Below, piece by piece: positions 10,901 to 18,495 of a stretch of DNA of 64,000 nt. A model generated the notes under the pieces. It worked only from the letters and a program-made list of their open reading frames with translations. It was not told the DNA's origin and ran no database searches. The stretch covers positions 62,001-126,000 of the forward strand of contig JBEDUN010000039.1 in assembly GCA_040414675.1 (NCBI GenBank). Direction: 5' to 3'. The translations under genes and the position numbers were made by a program. The stretch comes from JARBAU01 sp040414675 (lineage in GTDB: Archaea > Thermoproteota > Nitrososphaeria > Nitrososphaerales > Nitrososphaeraceae). Every line of letters starts with the position of its first letter. Positions within the stretch are counted from its first letter, which is position 1.

Positions 10901-11474
10901 TAGAGATATGTCAACCAGACGAAATGAGTTAGAAACTGAACGAAACTCTATCATCCGTTTCATAGAAGAGACAGTCAAGGAAAAGAGAGAAGTTTTCATG
11001 GATGCATTTACAAAGGTAGACAACAACATAAGAAAAACATTCTCTGACATTACTGGAGGCTCGGCTAGACTTGAACTAGAAAATGCAGACGACATATCAA
11101 GTGGCATTTTATTGATGGTGCAATTTCCTGGAAAAAATGCACGCGAGTCCACATCTCTATCCGGTGGTGAAAAGACCATGGCTGCAACCATATTTTTGTT
11201 GGCACTACAATCTTTGAGGCCTTCTCCATTTTACATTATGGACGAAGTTGATGCCCATCTAGATGCTGAAAATACAGAAAGACTTTCTAAAGTGTTATTG
11301 CAGAGATCACGAGATAACCAGATAATCATGGTTACTTTGAAGGATTCTGTTGTAGCAGAAGCCAACTTGGTATATGGGGTTTATCCTAAGTCTGGCGCAT
11401 CGCAGGCCATAAAGTATAAGCATCAAAACAGAGTTCCTGAAATAGGGATAGGATCCAATCTGAATAGCATTTAG
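7920..11474 (+). CDS. smc: chromosome segregation protein SMC
   Basis: This 1184-residue SMC ATPase organises and segregates the chromosome as a ring-shaped dimer with ScpA/ScpB. The layout is complete: N-terminal Walker A GPNGSGKS at 33-40, a first coiled coil to about 500, a hinge at about 515-665 (globular, ending near VSVLGDFFEPELTS), a second coiled coil, the ABC signature LSGGEK at 1080-1085 and Walker B with Asp1108-Glu1109 (IMDEVDAHLD). The start is TTG 7920, eight bases after the last upstream stop region; the family N-terminus begins almost immediately, so it cannot be much later. No scpA/scpB lies adjacent. Confidence 0.97.
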   Translation: MVHIRKLEIYGFKSFGLKNTTLNFDKGLVAVTGPNGSGKSNIMDAILFAMGENSPKALRVDRFQSLFHDSQSTSSGLIRVGLSFDNNDRGIPVDSDSVTIAREMEGKTGDSQYYLNGKKVTRFTIIELLEIVMGASNKLNIVQQGMITRISELNLDERRRIIEDIVGLSYFDEKKAEAIKHLEEADRRLEVAFARIGEIRKRIDELEIERNNQLRYSQLEKEISKFRAIKLSNSLRSIRTGIEDRQKILDSTTMGMSELSLTLSDVQTKLEEINVEKTRFIQEVDAANKAKAKIASKLSNIVYDSERKGALLKETEQRIDYLEKRIPLLKLERDGLAEKIVTNSVNLNNVNNIIVEKTGSLSRLRTELENANYKIDEIVTRLDTIRKNSSILDLKYKRLEKIKNNIEILKLKAEEKIRINEERSKEHLDRVDSLTQDIENIRTILSTRLEKRDSEITILDSQKILQKDLKDLHISDENTISKSLEVLSRAEIITLEYEAQTNIAKDIMNEDTSIAELRPKYYEFEVLGLVHELLSWDKSYERAILAAGSDWMKAFVVKDVKSMISVARYAKSRKLPKLKIIPLEVLSTIKKKSINRKDRHDVTGIIGNLADFVKSDYISLVDFIFGTTFIVRTPTVAYLLAKRGYRVVSVLGDFFEPELTSTCFDFGSKISDLSEAIVLRDSIGVMRQRLSSLDELIKKKSERHVDLKSKLSALEPSIIRSEAKIENINSELAFIQKSYSDAQASLSQLDLNHQTMLTEKDQLFAELEKYQNRLSVINTTTDKIIQRLEHNEINTYNEELAEATYQKNQLIKLIEATDIDLRQQITNSTPLKTGVEKQIERSNTIDEEIRQIEDEISKKNLDVSELRNIVQSIESEIQTCRDQEQQSIDASGTSYTILQKYEARIKTLIESEKKLSKELNTLERDHAINQKDISSLRNENSERTKELADLGYANLLDSFDVDTTIKELTTEYEQIRNTINLKAVESYGEVVYGYRDMSTRRNELETERNSIIRFIEETVKEKREVFMDAFTKVDNNIRKTFSDITGGSARLELENADDISSGILLMVQFPGKNARESTSLSGGEKTMAATIFLLALQSLRPSPFYIMDEVDAHLDAENTERLSKVLLQRSRDNQIIMVTLKDSVVAEANLVYGVYPKSGASQAIKYKHQNRVPEIGIGSNLNSI

Positions 11475-11872
11475 CTGCTAAATCTTGCAATGTACGTGGC
11501 TTGAGTCAGCTATCATGATACATTCTCGATCTTGTAATTATATAACATTAACTTCTATTAGGTATGCGGCTTTTGTGCCTGCAAGAATATATAATTTATT
11601 AAATGGTTCAATTGAGGGTGTATCTAGTACAACTTTCCAGATCATAATCGTAACCTATTATACTGTTATAACAAGGACACATCTAATGTTTGATTTTGAT
11701 TTTGTATTTTTGCGGTGGGTTGACCAAATAACAATATTTTATTCTGGAGATATTGTTGTGCGGTCAAATCAATTTCGTTTATTAATAGCGGACGCCATTT
11801 CATCTTAGTTTCGGTGATCAAGGAACAGTACGCTACTGTATTCTAGAGTATTTCTGAAGTAAGAATTATTGT
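11475..11872. other. intergenic region between smc and tRNA-Leu
   Basis: There is one unconvincing 107-codon ORF (11485-11808) of random-looking composition, which I do not call. The region contains the nested inverted repeat listed separately. Confidence 0.5.
11720..11767. repeat. nested inverted repeat (two-stage hairpin)
   Basis: TTGACC at 11720-11725 pairs with GGTCAA at 11762-11767. Inside it AACAATAT (11730-11737) pairs with ATATTGTT (11750-11757) across a 12-base loop. The two stems are symmetrically placed. It could be an smc 3' structure, a small RNA or an operator. Confidence 0.5.
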
Positions 11873-11873
11873 C

Positions 11874-11888
11874 ATAATATAAATAATG
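11874..11888 (+). promoter_or_regulatory. TATA-like box of the tRNA-Leu gene
   Basis: An ATAATATAAATAATG stretch is centred about 30 bases before the first tRNA base, the expected archaeal TBP position. Confidence 0.5.
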
Positions 11889-11910
11889 TGTGAAATAGTA
11901 TGAGCTTAGT

Positions 11911-12032
11911 GCGGGGGTCGCCAAGCCTGGTCAACGGCGTGAGACAATTCGTATGCACGTAGCTCAGAGGTTTAGTTTGACTGGGATACCTCATCCCTTA
12001 GGGGTTCGTGGGTTCGAATCCCACCTCCCGCA
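11911..12032 (+). tRNA. tRNA-Leu, probably UAG, with two introns
   Basis: The acceptor strands GCGGGGG and CTCCCGC pair (one G-U), the discriminator is A, the T loop TTCGAAT and T stem GTGGG/CCCAC are intact, and a long variable arm (TCCCTTAGGGGTTC) marks a class II tRNA, fitting Leu. The gene is 122 bases. Removing about 26 bases between the D arm and anticodon stem (within about 11940-11969) and about 11 bases after the anticodon (within about 11976-11988) leaves an 85-base tRNA with a perfect TGAGG/CCTCA anticodon stem and a TTTAGTA loop, i.e. anticodon UAG. The exact splice sites do not form a clean bulge-helix-bulge in my folding, so the anticodon and the two-intron model are tentative. 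The isotype rests on the variable arm. Confidence 0.8.
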
Positions 12033-12091
12033 GTCCCATTTACTTGAATAGATAACTTAACTAACCAAAGCATATAAGATAAACTTCAAGT

Positions 12092-12910
12092 ATGACTCAA
12101 AAGATTATTTTCACTGACATAGATGGGACCATATTAGATGAATATGGTGAGTACGGAAATACTCCTAGAATTATCAGTTCTCTCGTAAAGGATAACGTCC
12201 CCGTAATTTTATGTTCTGCAAAAACTTTAGCTGAACAAGCTCGGATCAGAAAAGAGCTCGGATTAAATGATCCATTCATTGTCGAAAATGGTGGTGCTAT
12301 AATTTTTGAAAAAGGCTACTTTGATAATTCACTAATACTTGAAAATTACCGCTTTGTAGAGCGTAATGATGAGTATATTATAGAACTCGGAAAACCAGCT
12401 ACGAAAATTAGAGAAATACTTAATGATATTAGGAGGAAATTTAATCTAAAATTTAAAGGTGTTGCAGATACTTCATTGGAAGAACTAGCCAGATTGACAA
12501 ATCTAAGCATTAAATATGCACAAGAGATGTCACGTAGAGAATACGGTGAAACAATACTACAAATAGATGAAAGGGATTTGGTTAAACTTACTAGTATAGC
12601 CAGGGATATGGATCTTAATATAATTCATGGCGGTAGATTTTTTGATGTGACGATGGGTAATGATAAGGGAAAGGCTGTTGAATTGCTAGTCAAATTATTC
12701 AAGAAAAAGTACAATGAGAGCATCATATTCTTCGGGATAGGAGATAGTGAAAATGATGCTTCGATGTTGCGGCATATGGATCGCCCACTATTGGTTCAGA
12801 AGACAGATGGTTCTTGGTCTGATATTGATGTTAAAGGAGTTATCAAAGTGGCCGGAATAGGTCCAAAGGGATGGGCCATAGCTTATGATGATATGGTAAG
12901 AGTACTTTAA
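12092..12910 (+). CDS. mpgP: mannosyl-3-phosphoglycerate phosphatase-like HAD hydrolase
   Basis: This 272-residue HAD-superfamily phosphatase resembles the MPGP/Cof type. The nucleophile motif FTDIDGT has Asp9 and Asp11, a C2-type cap occupies about residues 85-190, and the C-terminal metal motif is GIGDSENDASML. The MPGP family dephosphorylates mannosyl-3-phosphoglycerate to mannosylglycerate, a compatible solute. The residues SAKTLAEQARIRKELG and VENGGAIIF match that subgroup. The synthase (mpgS) is not in the window, so a related sugar phosphate may be the true substrate. ATG 12092 lies 59 bases after tRNA-Leu. Confidence 0.82.
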   Translation: MTQKIIFTDIDGTILDEYGEYGNTPRIISSLVKDNVPVILCSAKTLAEQARIRKELGLNDPFIVENGGAIIFEKGYFDNSLILENYRFVERNDEYIIELGKPATKIREILNDIRRKFNLKFKGVADTSLEELARLTNLSIKYAQEMSRREYGETILQIDERDLVKLTSIARDMDLNIIHGGRFFDVTMGNDKGKAVELLVKLFKKKYNESIIFFGIGDSENDASMLRHMDRPLLVQKTDGSWSDIDVKGVIKVAGIGPKGWAIAYDDMVRVL

Positions 12911-13069
12911 ATAGGCTGCAGATTGGAAAGCATGGCTCTTCATATAATTACACCAGTGAATCCAAATAATCAGTAAATAGTCCAATTAATACGAATTATT
13001 TTTACTTATAGTCATCCATTTTAAAGTATTTGTTGTATAAGAGTACTATTTCTTGCGGTATTAGGAGGA

Positions 13070-13084
13070 AAATAGATATATTAT
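13070..13084 (+). promoter_or_regulatory. TATA-like box of the initiator tRNA gene
   Basis: An AT-rich AAATAGATATATTAT segment lies 21-35 bases before the first tRNA base, the expected archaeal promoter spacing. Confidence 0.45.
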
Positions 13085-13104
13085 CGCCTCAGCGATTTGG
13101 TTTC

Positions 13105-13233
13105 AGCGGGGTGGGGAAGCCAGTTCCATACCATAAATGGAGGCTAGGTTATCCCGGCGGGCTCATAACCCGCAGAGCGGTTACCGTAATTGCCTGTGGC
13201 AATCGGCCGCAAGTTCAAATCAACCCCCCGCTA
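13105..13233 (+). tRNA. initiator tRNA-Met (CAU) with introns in the D loop and T stem
   Basis: The acceptor AGCGGGG/CCCCGCT (A1-U72), the GCGGG/CCCGC anticodon stem with three G-C pairs next to the CTCATAA loop, and the anticodon CAT at 13164-13166 identify the initiator. The gene has two introns. The first (24 bases, 13124-13147) is in the D loop: central helix AGCC/GGCT, three-base bulges AGT and AGG, and an intron hairpin TCCAT/ATGGA. The second (30 bases, 13183-13212) interrupts the T stem: central helix GCGG/CCGC, bulges TTA and AAG, and an inner hairpin ATTGCC/GGCAAT. Both are canonical bulge-helix-bulge substrates for the splicing endonuclease. Removing them gives a standard 75-base tRNA with T stem GGTTG/CAACC. 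Confidence 0.95.
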
Positions 13234-13263
13234 ATAAACTCCTACTTCAGGTCATGTCGGAGA

Positions 13264-13286
13264 GGCTCTAAACTTTCAGTAGAGCC
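13264..13286 (+). terminator. hairpin downstream of initiator tRNA
   Basis: GGCTCTA (13264-13270) pairs perfectly with TAGAGCC (13280-13286) over a nine-base loop and is followed by CATTTTATG. It sits 31 bases after the tRNA end. It is a plausible terminator or processing structure; archaeal termination depends mainly on T-runs, so this is tentative. Confidence 0.45.
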
Positions 13287-13380
13287 CATTTTATGTGATT
13301 GATAATGATGGATTATGATTTATCAATTGAATGTTAGAGAATATCAATGAAGCATTACGCATACGATCCAGGAGTGTTTC

Positions 13381-13797
13381 CTATTCTGATAATTCTGATA
13401 ACAATCCCTCTTCCAATATAGTCTTTCTTAGCTCCTTGGCTAGATCAGTAACTGTAACTATCCCTACAATTTTGCCATCTTCGATTACTGGCAATCGTCG
13501 GAGCTTGTGATTGATCATTCTTTGTACTGCGACTTCGATCGGAGTACCCGGATTCGCATAAACTCGAATATCGGACATGATGTCAGCGACTTTGACCTTT
13601 GAGGACTGTAAATCCTTGCAGCAGATCTTGCTGACAATATCTTTTTCAGTTACTATCCCCATATGCTTTTTATCATTTTCTACAATCAATGAACTAATAC
13701 CATTCTCGTCCATCAACTTAGCCGCGTCCAAACCAGTTTTTTCGTGTTTTATAGTTACAATTTTTTTAGTCATTATATCTTGGATAATTTTTGACAT
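13381..13797 (-). CDS. two-CBS-domain protein
   Basis: This 138-residue protein consists of a tandem CBS pair (Bateman module): first repeat about residues 1-60 (IMTKKIVTIKHEKTGLDAAKLMDENGISSL), second about 68-130. Such modules bind adenine nucleotides or SAM and regulate partners. No catalytic domain is attached, so it probably acts in trans or as a sensor. The start is ATG 13797. Confidence 0.9.
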   Translation of the reverse strand: MSKIIQDIMTKKIVTIKHEKTGLDAAKLMDENGISSLIVENDKKHMGIVTEKDIVSKICCKDLQSSKVKVADIMSDIRVYANPGTPIEVAVQRMINHKLRRLPVIEDGKIVGIVTVTDLAKELRKTILEEGLLSELSE

Positions 13798-14071
13798 ATA
13801 CTCATGTAGACTCTTGGGAATAAAAATTTTAATTATCTCTAAGATTAATTGGGTTTGAAAGAATAGTCAGATTCGCCTCAGATAATCCATACATTCACAA
13901 TTCGAGAGAAGTTTTATTATCAAAATATTAAATATAGATAGATTGAGATAAAATCTTGGACCATCACAGTAGTACAAATCTTTGCGAATTGAAATTACTC
14001 TGCAGTGGGTTTCAAGGATGGTCGACGGTCAGTGGTATCAACTTTAATTATAAGTTTATCGATTAAATATT

Positions 14072-14221
14072 ATGGGTTATGCGGCCTCCTCCCCTAACAA
14101 GCCGTCGAAACAAGAACGATGCAGTCTATGCGGAAGGGTCTTCAACAATGCTGAAGATTTGAATGCACATAAACAAATGGATCATAGCGAACACAGCCAC
14201 GAACCAGCTGGTGTGAGCTAG
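14072..14221 (+). CDS. C2H2 zinc-finger micro-protein
   Basis: This is a 49-residue ORF. A single C2H2 finger spans Cys17-x2-Cys20, then a 12-residue segment, then His33-x4-His38 (CSLCGRVFNNAEDLNAHKQM). It is followed by a His-rich tail (HSEHSHE) and preceded by a basic stretch. Archaeal single-finger proteins of this kind are thought to bind DNA or protein. ATG 14072 follows an AT-rich TATA-like segment (about 14042-14070). No partner gene is evident; the convergent AAA ATPase lies beyond. Confidence 0.8.
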   Translation: MGYAASSPNKPSKQERCSLCGRVFNNAEDLNAHKQMDHSEHSHEPAGVS

Positions 14222-14383
14222 ACACCTATAGACTGTATTCATCATTCTTTTGACTGGGAATTCTAAATACCAATCACTTTGTCCTTGCGCTTCGATCAAT
14301 ATTGTTTTCCCTTCAAGAGATCTAGTAAAGATTGAAATTCAACCATGTTGTTAGAGTATAACAAAGGCCAAAAACCTATGAAT

Positions 14384-15148
14384 TTAGTGGCTATATTTTC
14401 GTAGAGCATCGATAATCCAGTCAACATCTTCATTAGTTTTCACAAGGCGTCCTATCTTCATGCAATCTCTAATGTCCTTTGATTTCATTTTATACCATAC
14501 AGCATTTGCGATTGTAGATGCGATTTCATCTGCGACGCCGGAATTTACAAGTAAGTGTGTAGCAACCTTCAGGAATTCATCAAATTTATACCGTTTAAAA
14601 CGAAGAACTACAAATCTAGAGAGTAATGGAGTCAACATCCGTTCAGTTCCATTACTTGTGGCGTAAACCCAGGTTTTGAGCTGAGTTTTGCGAGTCTTTT
14701 GGTATTTCATTTCAGATATGATCCCAGTTTCCATCAAACTCAGCAGTGCTGTTTGATCTCTCATAGGCATATGCTCAATTTCATCCACGACCAGGTACCG
14801 AGGGCGTGCCTCGAACAAGTAATCAATCATTCCAGATTTTGTACTCTGACTCCCAACGATAAAGTGCGAACGTTCAAGCTTCATACATTCAAGCATAAAA
14901 AGGGTTTTTGCTGATGCTGGCGGGCCTACCAACAAAATATGAACAGGCATATCCGATGATATCGACATTTTGAATAGTTTCTTTACATCACCGTGACCCA
15001 CTATGTTGTCAAACAGATCGTTTAATGTCTCGTTAGAAATACTAGTACCAGAGACATTATTAGTACTTTCAATGTATTTGTTTACGGAGTATTCGTTCAT
15101 CTCAGTACTCACTCCATCCATGGCATCGATGGCATTTACATCTTCCAT
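14384..15148 (-). CDS. AAA+ ATPase, MoxR/RuvB-like
   Basis: This is a 254-residue AAA+ protein. An acidic, variable N-terminus (1-45) precedes the Walker A GPPASAKT at 75-82 and Walker B YLVVDEIEH with Asp122-Glu123. A sensor-1-type ATSNGTE and an arginine-bearing LLSRFVVLRF follow, and a small helical lid domain ends the protein. This resembles RuvB-like/MoxR clamp ATPases that remodel DNA or protein complexes. No von Willebrand-domain partner is nearby, which argues against a classical MoxR operon. The substrate is unknown. Confidence 0.82.
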   Translation of the reverse strand: MEDVNAIDAMDGVSTEMNEYSVNKYIESTNNVSGTSISNETLNDLFDNIVGHGDVKKLFKMSISSDMPVHILLVGPPASAKTLFMLECMKLERSHFIVGSQSTKSGMIDYLFEARPRYLVVDEIEHMPMRDQTALLSLMETGIISEMKYQKTRKTQLKTWVYATSNGTERMLTPLLSRFVVLRFKRYKFDEFLKVATHLLVNSGVADEIASTIANAVWYKMKSKDIRDCMKIGRLVKTNEDVDWIIDALRKYSH

Positions 15149-15289
15149 ACGTCAGTATATTATACCTAGATTATAGGTATTACTGAATACCATTCTAGTC
15201 TCTTACAATAACGTTGATATTTAGCAGTCTGCTGTGTGATCGATAAATATCTCGATGTAGATCCTATTTCGTTTTCGGATTTCAAAACC

Positions 15290-15814
15290 TCAAGCCTTCC
15301 CAATGGCCATAGTGATATTTTCTCTATCTTTAAAGACATGGTTTCTAAAACTATCTGGTGGTGAGATTGTCTTTCCATCTATGGTAACATTAACGGATTT
15401 GTTATTCAAATTTAATCCCCATATACTTAGTAATTGGCCTAAAGTATAGGGTCTATTTACTGTAGATTCCACATGAATAGTTCCTGTACTATCGTGTGTG
15501 TGTAAAGGAGCAAGTTCTGGAGTACTATATTTGTCTAGGGAATGATCCTTATATAATGTAGAATTAATTCCGATGCCTTGAGGGACAACGACCGATTTGC
15601 CATCAACGGTCATATTGAGATGAGGATGTATATGATATACGATCTTAGCGCCCAACCCATGTTCTTGGGCTTGAGTAGCAACAATCACTCCTAAAATAAT
15701 TATGGCGATACCAATAGGAATCCCCACAATCTTTAGATATCTATTTCTCTTACGTCGATTGACAGAAACAAAGCTGTCATCTCGTTTCTTCTTTTCAGGG
15801 TTCTTATTACTCAT
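15290..15814 (-). CDS. membrane-anchored histidine-rich extracytoplasmic protein
   Basis: This is a 174-residue protein with a basic N-terminus (PEKKKRDD, RRKRNR), one transmembrane helix (about 28-48) and an extracytoplasmic domain. That domain has two His clusters: HIHPH (His61, 63, 65) in YHIHPHLNMTVDGK, and LHTHDSTGTIHVES (His105, 107, 114), followed by YTLGQLLSIWG. From memory, bacterial homologues keep the pattern of HxHL... and HTHD..GxIHxES. The His clusters suggest metal binding (Cu or Zn), but no function is established. It starts at ATG 15814 and is monocistronic. Confidence 0.78.
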   Translation of the reverse strand: MSNKNPEKKKRDDSFVSVNRRKRNRYLKIVGIPIGIAIIILGVIVATQAQEHGLGAKIVYHIHPHLNMTVDGKSVVVPQGIGINSTLYKDHSLDKYSTPELAPLHTHDSTGTIHVESTVNRPYTLGQLLSIWGLNLNNKSVNVTIDGKTISPPDSFRNHVFKDRENITMAIGKA

Positions 15815-16259
15815 AAGTGCAAAATCGTATGTTATAACAGCCTATTATAGCTTGTCTCGCTGTCAAATTCTTAATTCTGCAGACATTATATTGTTGTCTA
15901 ATGAGTAATTTTGTTAAATTCGATTTATTGGTAGTTACAAAGTCACTAAACCTCAGTGTATTTATCATACAAGTAATTGAGAACTCAGTAGAAGTCAATA
16001 CTTGTAGAACCTACGATATAATTATCATCTACCCTTGAGTAAGATCAGTAGATAGTGTATTATGTGGATGCATATTCATAAGGTTCTATCTTGGATTCTA
16101 ATACCATATAAGATATAGACGAAGCAAGTTTCTCATAAATGAAGAAAATTGTTAGCACATAGCCGTATTCTCAATATTTGATATTACTAATAAAACATAA
16201 TAATTGAGATAGGAATGAATTGTATCCTCCTTTTTCCGTGATCTCTAAATATAATAGCG

Positions 16260-17603
16260 TTACCAGCCAAGCGACTTGGCGGATTCTCTCGCAGCATCAT
16301 TTAGTGCCTGTTTGGGTTGTTTTATACCATAATAAACTTCTTCAATTGCATGCCGAATCTGTTCTGCAATCTGCGGATACTCAGGTGCTACTGGTCTACT
16401 TTTTCCGATTGGTATCATTGACACCATGTCACCATAATAAGGAATGGATTCGTTTAAAAGGTTCAATTCAGGACCGGAACCAATACTCTTCTGGGTAGGA
16501 AGGAAACCTGTTTGTTTTAGCCATGGACTCATTATTCTGGGATCTACCATTAGTGTAATTAACTCCCATGCTAATTCCTTGTTCTTTGAAGTTTGAGGAA
16601 TGGCGAATTCCCATCCACCAGTCATAGTAGAAGTTCGATTTAGTCCACCAGGTGCCGGAAACACTGGAATAAAACCAATTCTCTGAACAAAAGATGACAA
16701 AGATTGATGTGGAAAAATACCTGGGACCCAAGATCCACTTTGTAGTACCGCAAGCTTCCTGTTTACGAACATCTTATCTGGATTGCTCTTAAGTGGTTTG
16801 ATACCAGAATCAATCTGCTCTTTTATAAACTCTAATGCTTTAACACCTGCTGAAGAATTGTAAGCAGGAAACCAATAACTTCCCTTTATTGGATGTCCAC
16901 TTTTCATAACAAGAATATCACCTCCCAGCATCCAAAGATAAGGATACCAGAGGTCCGGAGAGTAGTTTAATCCAGCGAGAACTGCACCTGACACGCCTTC
17001 AAATCCAATATTAGTATTGATTTTCCTCGCTGCTGCTATATAACCATCCCAAGTTCTTAATGTATTCGGATCTACATCTGCCTTGCTTAATAAATCCTTC
17101 CAGTACCATATTCCTCTCACGTCTGTCCACGCCCATAAACCATATATCCTACCTTTGTACACTCCGCCGTCAAAATTTGTTTGATACCAATCAGTAGATC
17201 TGCCCCAAAGTTTTACGTAGTCTGACAAATCTGCTAAATACCCTCTTTGAGCAAAGTCACCCAGCCAAATCTGATCTACCGAGACTAAATCAATAGCACT
17301 TTTATTTCCCAAGAAATCAAGTAGCTTATTCCTAGTCTCATTGTAAGGTATTGTACTATAGTTTAATTGAATATTTAGTTCGGGATGTCTCGATTTCAAT
17401 TCCTCCGCCGCAGGTCGTAAGAGATCATCCCATTTTATGACACCACCTAAATTATCGAGAATTGCCGTTATCGTGACTCCCTTTTTCTGTGGAGTTAGTG
17501 CAGATATCGTCGTCGGATAAACAGAAGCAAGAGTAATACTTAGAACCAGTCCAGCTACTAGAATCCCGCTAATAGTTGACTTTCCAAACACAATCAATAC
17601 CAT
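16260..17603 (-). CDS. extracellular solute-binding protein, family 1 (sugar ABC transporter)
   Basis: This is a 447-residue protein with an N-terminal signal/anchor segment (about 9-34) followed by a two-lobed periplasmic-binding fold. Family-1 sugar-binding signatures are visible: LKSRHPELNIQLNY, SVDQIWLGDFAQRGYLADLSDY, MTGGWEFAIPQTSKNKELAWEL near 330-360, and a C-terminal EQIRHAIEEVYYGIKQP. It would capture oligosaccharide or a polyol outside the cell. No permease or ATPase gene is adjacent, so it is an orphan receptor here. The start is ATG 17603. Confidence 0.9.
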   Translation of the reverse strand: MVLIVFGKSTISGILVAGLVLSITLASVYPTTISALTPQKKGVTITAILDNLGGVIKWDDLLRPAAEELKSRHPELNIQLNYSTIPYNETRNKLLDFLGNKSAIDLVSVDQIWLGDFAQRGYLADLSDYVKLWGRSTDWYQTNFDGGVYKGRIYGLWAWTDVRGIWYWKDLLSKADVDPNTLRTWDGYIAAARKINTNIGFEGVSGAVLAGLNYSPDLWYPYLWMLGGDILVMKSGHPIKGSYWFPAYNSSAGVKALEFIKEQIDSGIKPLKSNPDKMFVNRKLAVLQSGSWVPGIFPHQSLSSFVQRIGFIPVFPAPGGLNRTSTMTGGWEFAIPQTSKNKELAWELITLMVDPRIMSPWLKQTGFLPTQKSIGSGPELNLLNESIPYYGDMVSMIPIGKSRPVAPEYPQIAEQIRHAIEEVYYGIKQPKQALNDAARESAKSLGW

Positions 17604-17804
17604 CTAAGAACGTAATCCCTAATAATCATTCGCATCTTATCGTCGGCTCTGTTAACTTATGGTAATCTGTATAGCTAGGCATGTCCTAGTTTAGTCTATG
17701 AATAGAGCCAGAATATACCCAGCTGTAGTTAGTTATGACTAGTACCTTTATTATAGTTCCAGAAGCTTCAGGTTAGCAGTCAAATGTTTGTTATCATCGT
17801 TCAT

Positions 17805-18259
17805 AGTAAAAAGGAGTCATGTATCCATATGGAAATGGGTTCAGAGATATGCCTACTTGGCGGATAGATTCAGAATAAATAGGCATAAATTCAGACAGAT
17901 ATTTGTTGACGAGACTCTAGTTAAAATAGATAGCTTGGAATATTGACTATAGGTCGCTTACGAGCCTAACATGAATGTCTGTTTGATGGTACATCTATCG
18001 AGGGAAAGGACAATTTTTGTATACTATCAGTTCTTCAAGCAGGTAAGACATGACTAAGAAGCCCATTTTTACAGATGGTGCACGCTGCTACAATGTAGCA
18101 TGTAGATGGTTAAGATTGCCTCATCAAATGTATGGTACTGAATTGAAGAACGTGATGGAAAGGTTCATTCAGCATATCAAGGACAGGACAGAATGCTTCG
18201 ATGACCATTCCCCTGTAGAAAGCCAGATTGTAACAGACAACATATTTGGAATTGGCTAA
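17805..18259 (+). pseudogene. decayed IS6-like DDE transposase
   Basis: Read in two frames, this gives a transposase remnant. The first frame (about 17805-18055) contains SHVSIWKWVQRYA, then VDETLVKIDSLEY with the first catalytic Asp, then two stops (TGA and TAG) where the family has Trp residues, then LSRERTIF. A frameshift near 18050 leads to the second frame, from ATG 18050: TDGARCYNVACRWLRLPHQ (second Asp) and ERFIQHIKDRTECFDDH (catalytic Glu region). The C-terminus is truncated. No clear terminal repeats were found. It shares the ERxxQxIKDRTE motif with the element at 33.6-34.3 kb but is a different lineage. Confidence 0.8.
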
Positions 18260-18495
18260 AATTATATTTACTGTATATTCATATGGATATGGATAGAGTA
18301 AGGTTTACGACATTCTTCGCTATGAATCGAGGTTAAGTTAACATCCCTGAAAATCTATTCTGCTTGTCTGATATCCTTAGTTGTCTTGAAGCCATCTTCG
18401 TGAGCTAATTTAGTTTAATATTTTATGAGGCAGAATAAAAAGCCTTATAGGAACACTAAGGTATTACTACACATCGTTGTGAGGACCTTGTAGAT

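Noticed and set aside
11485..11808. 107-codon plus-strand ORF after smc
   Set aside because: Random-looking composition, no domain pattern, and it contains the symmetric hairpin; more likely non-coding.
14384..15148. AAA ATPase and the C2H2 micro-protein as a two-gene system
   Set aside because: The genes are convergent with separate promoters and about 160 bases between them; no evidence of joint function.
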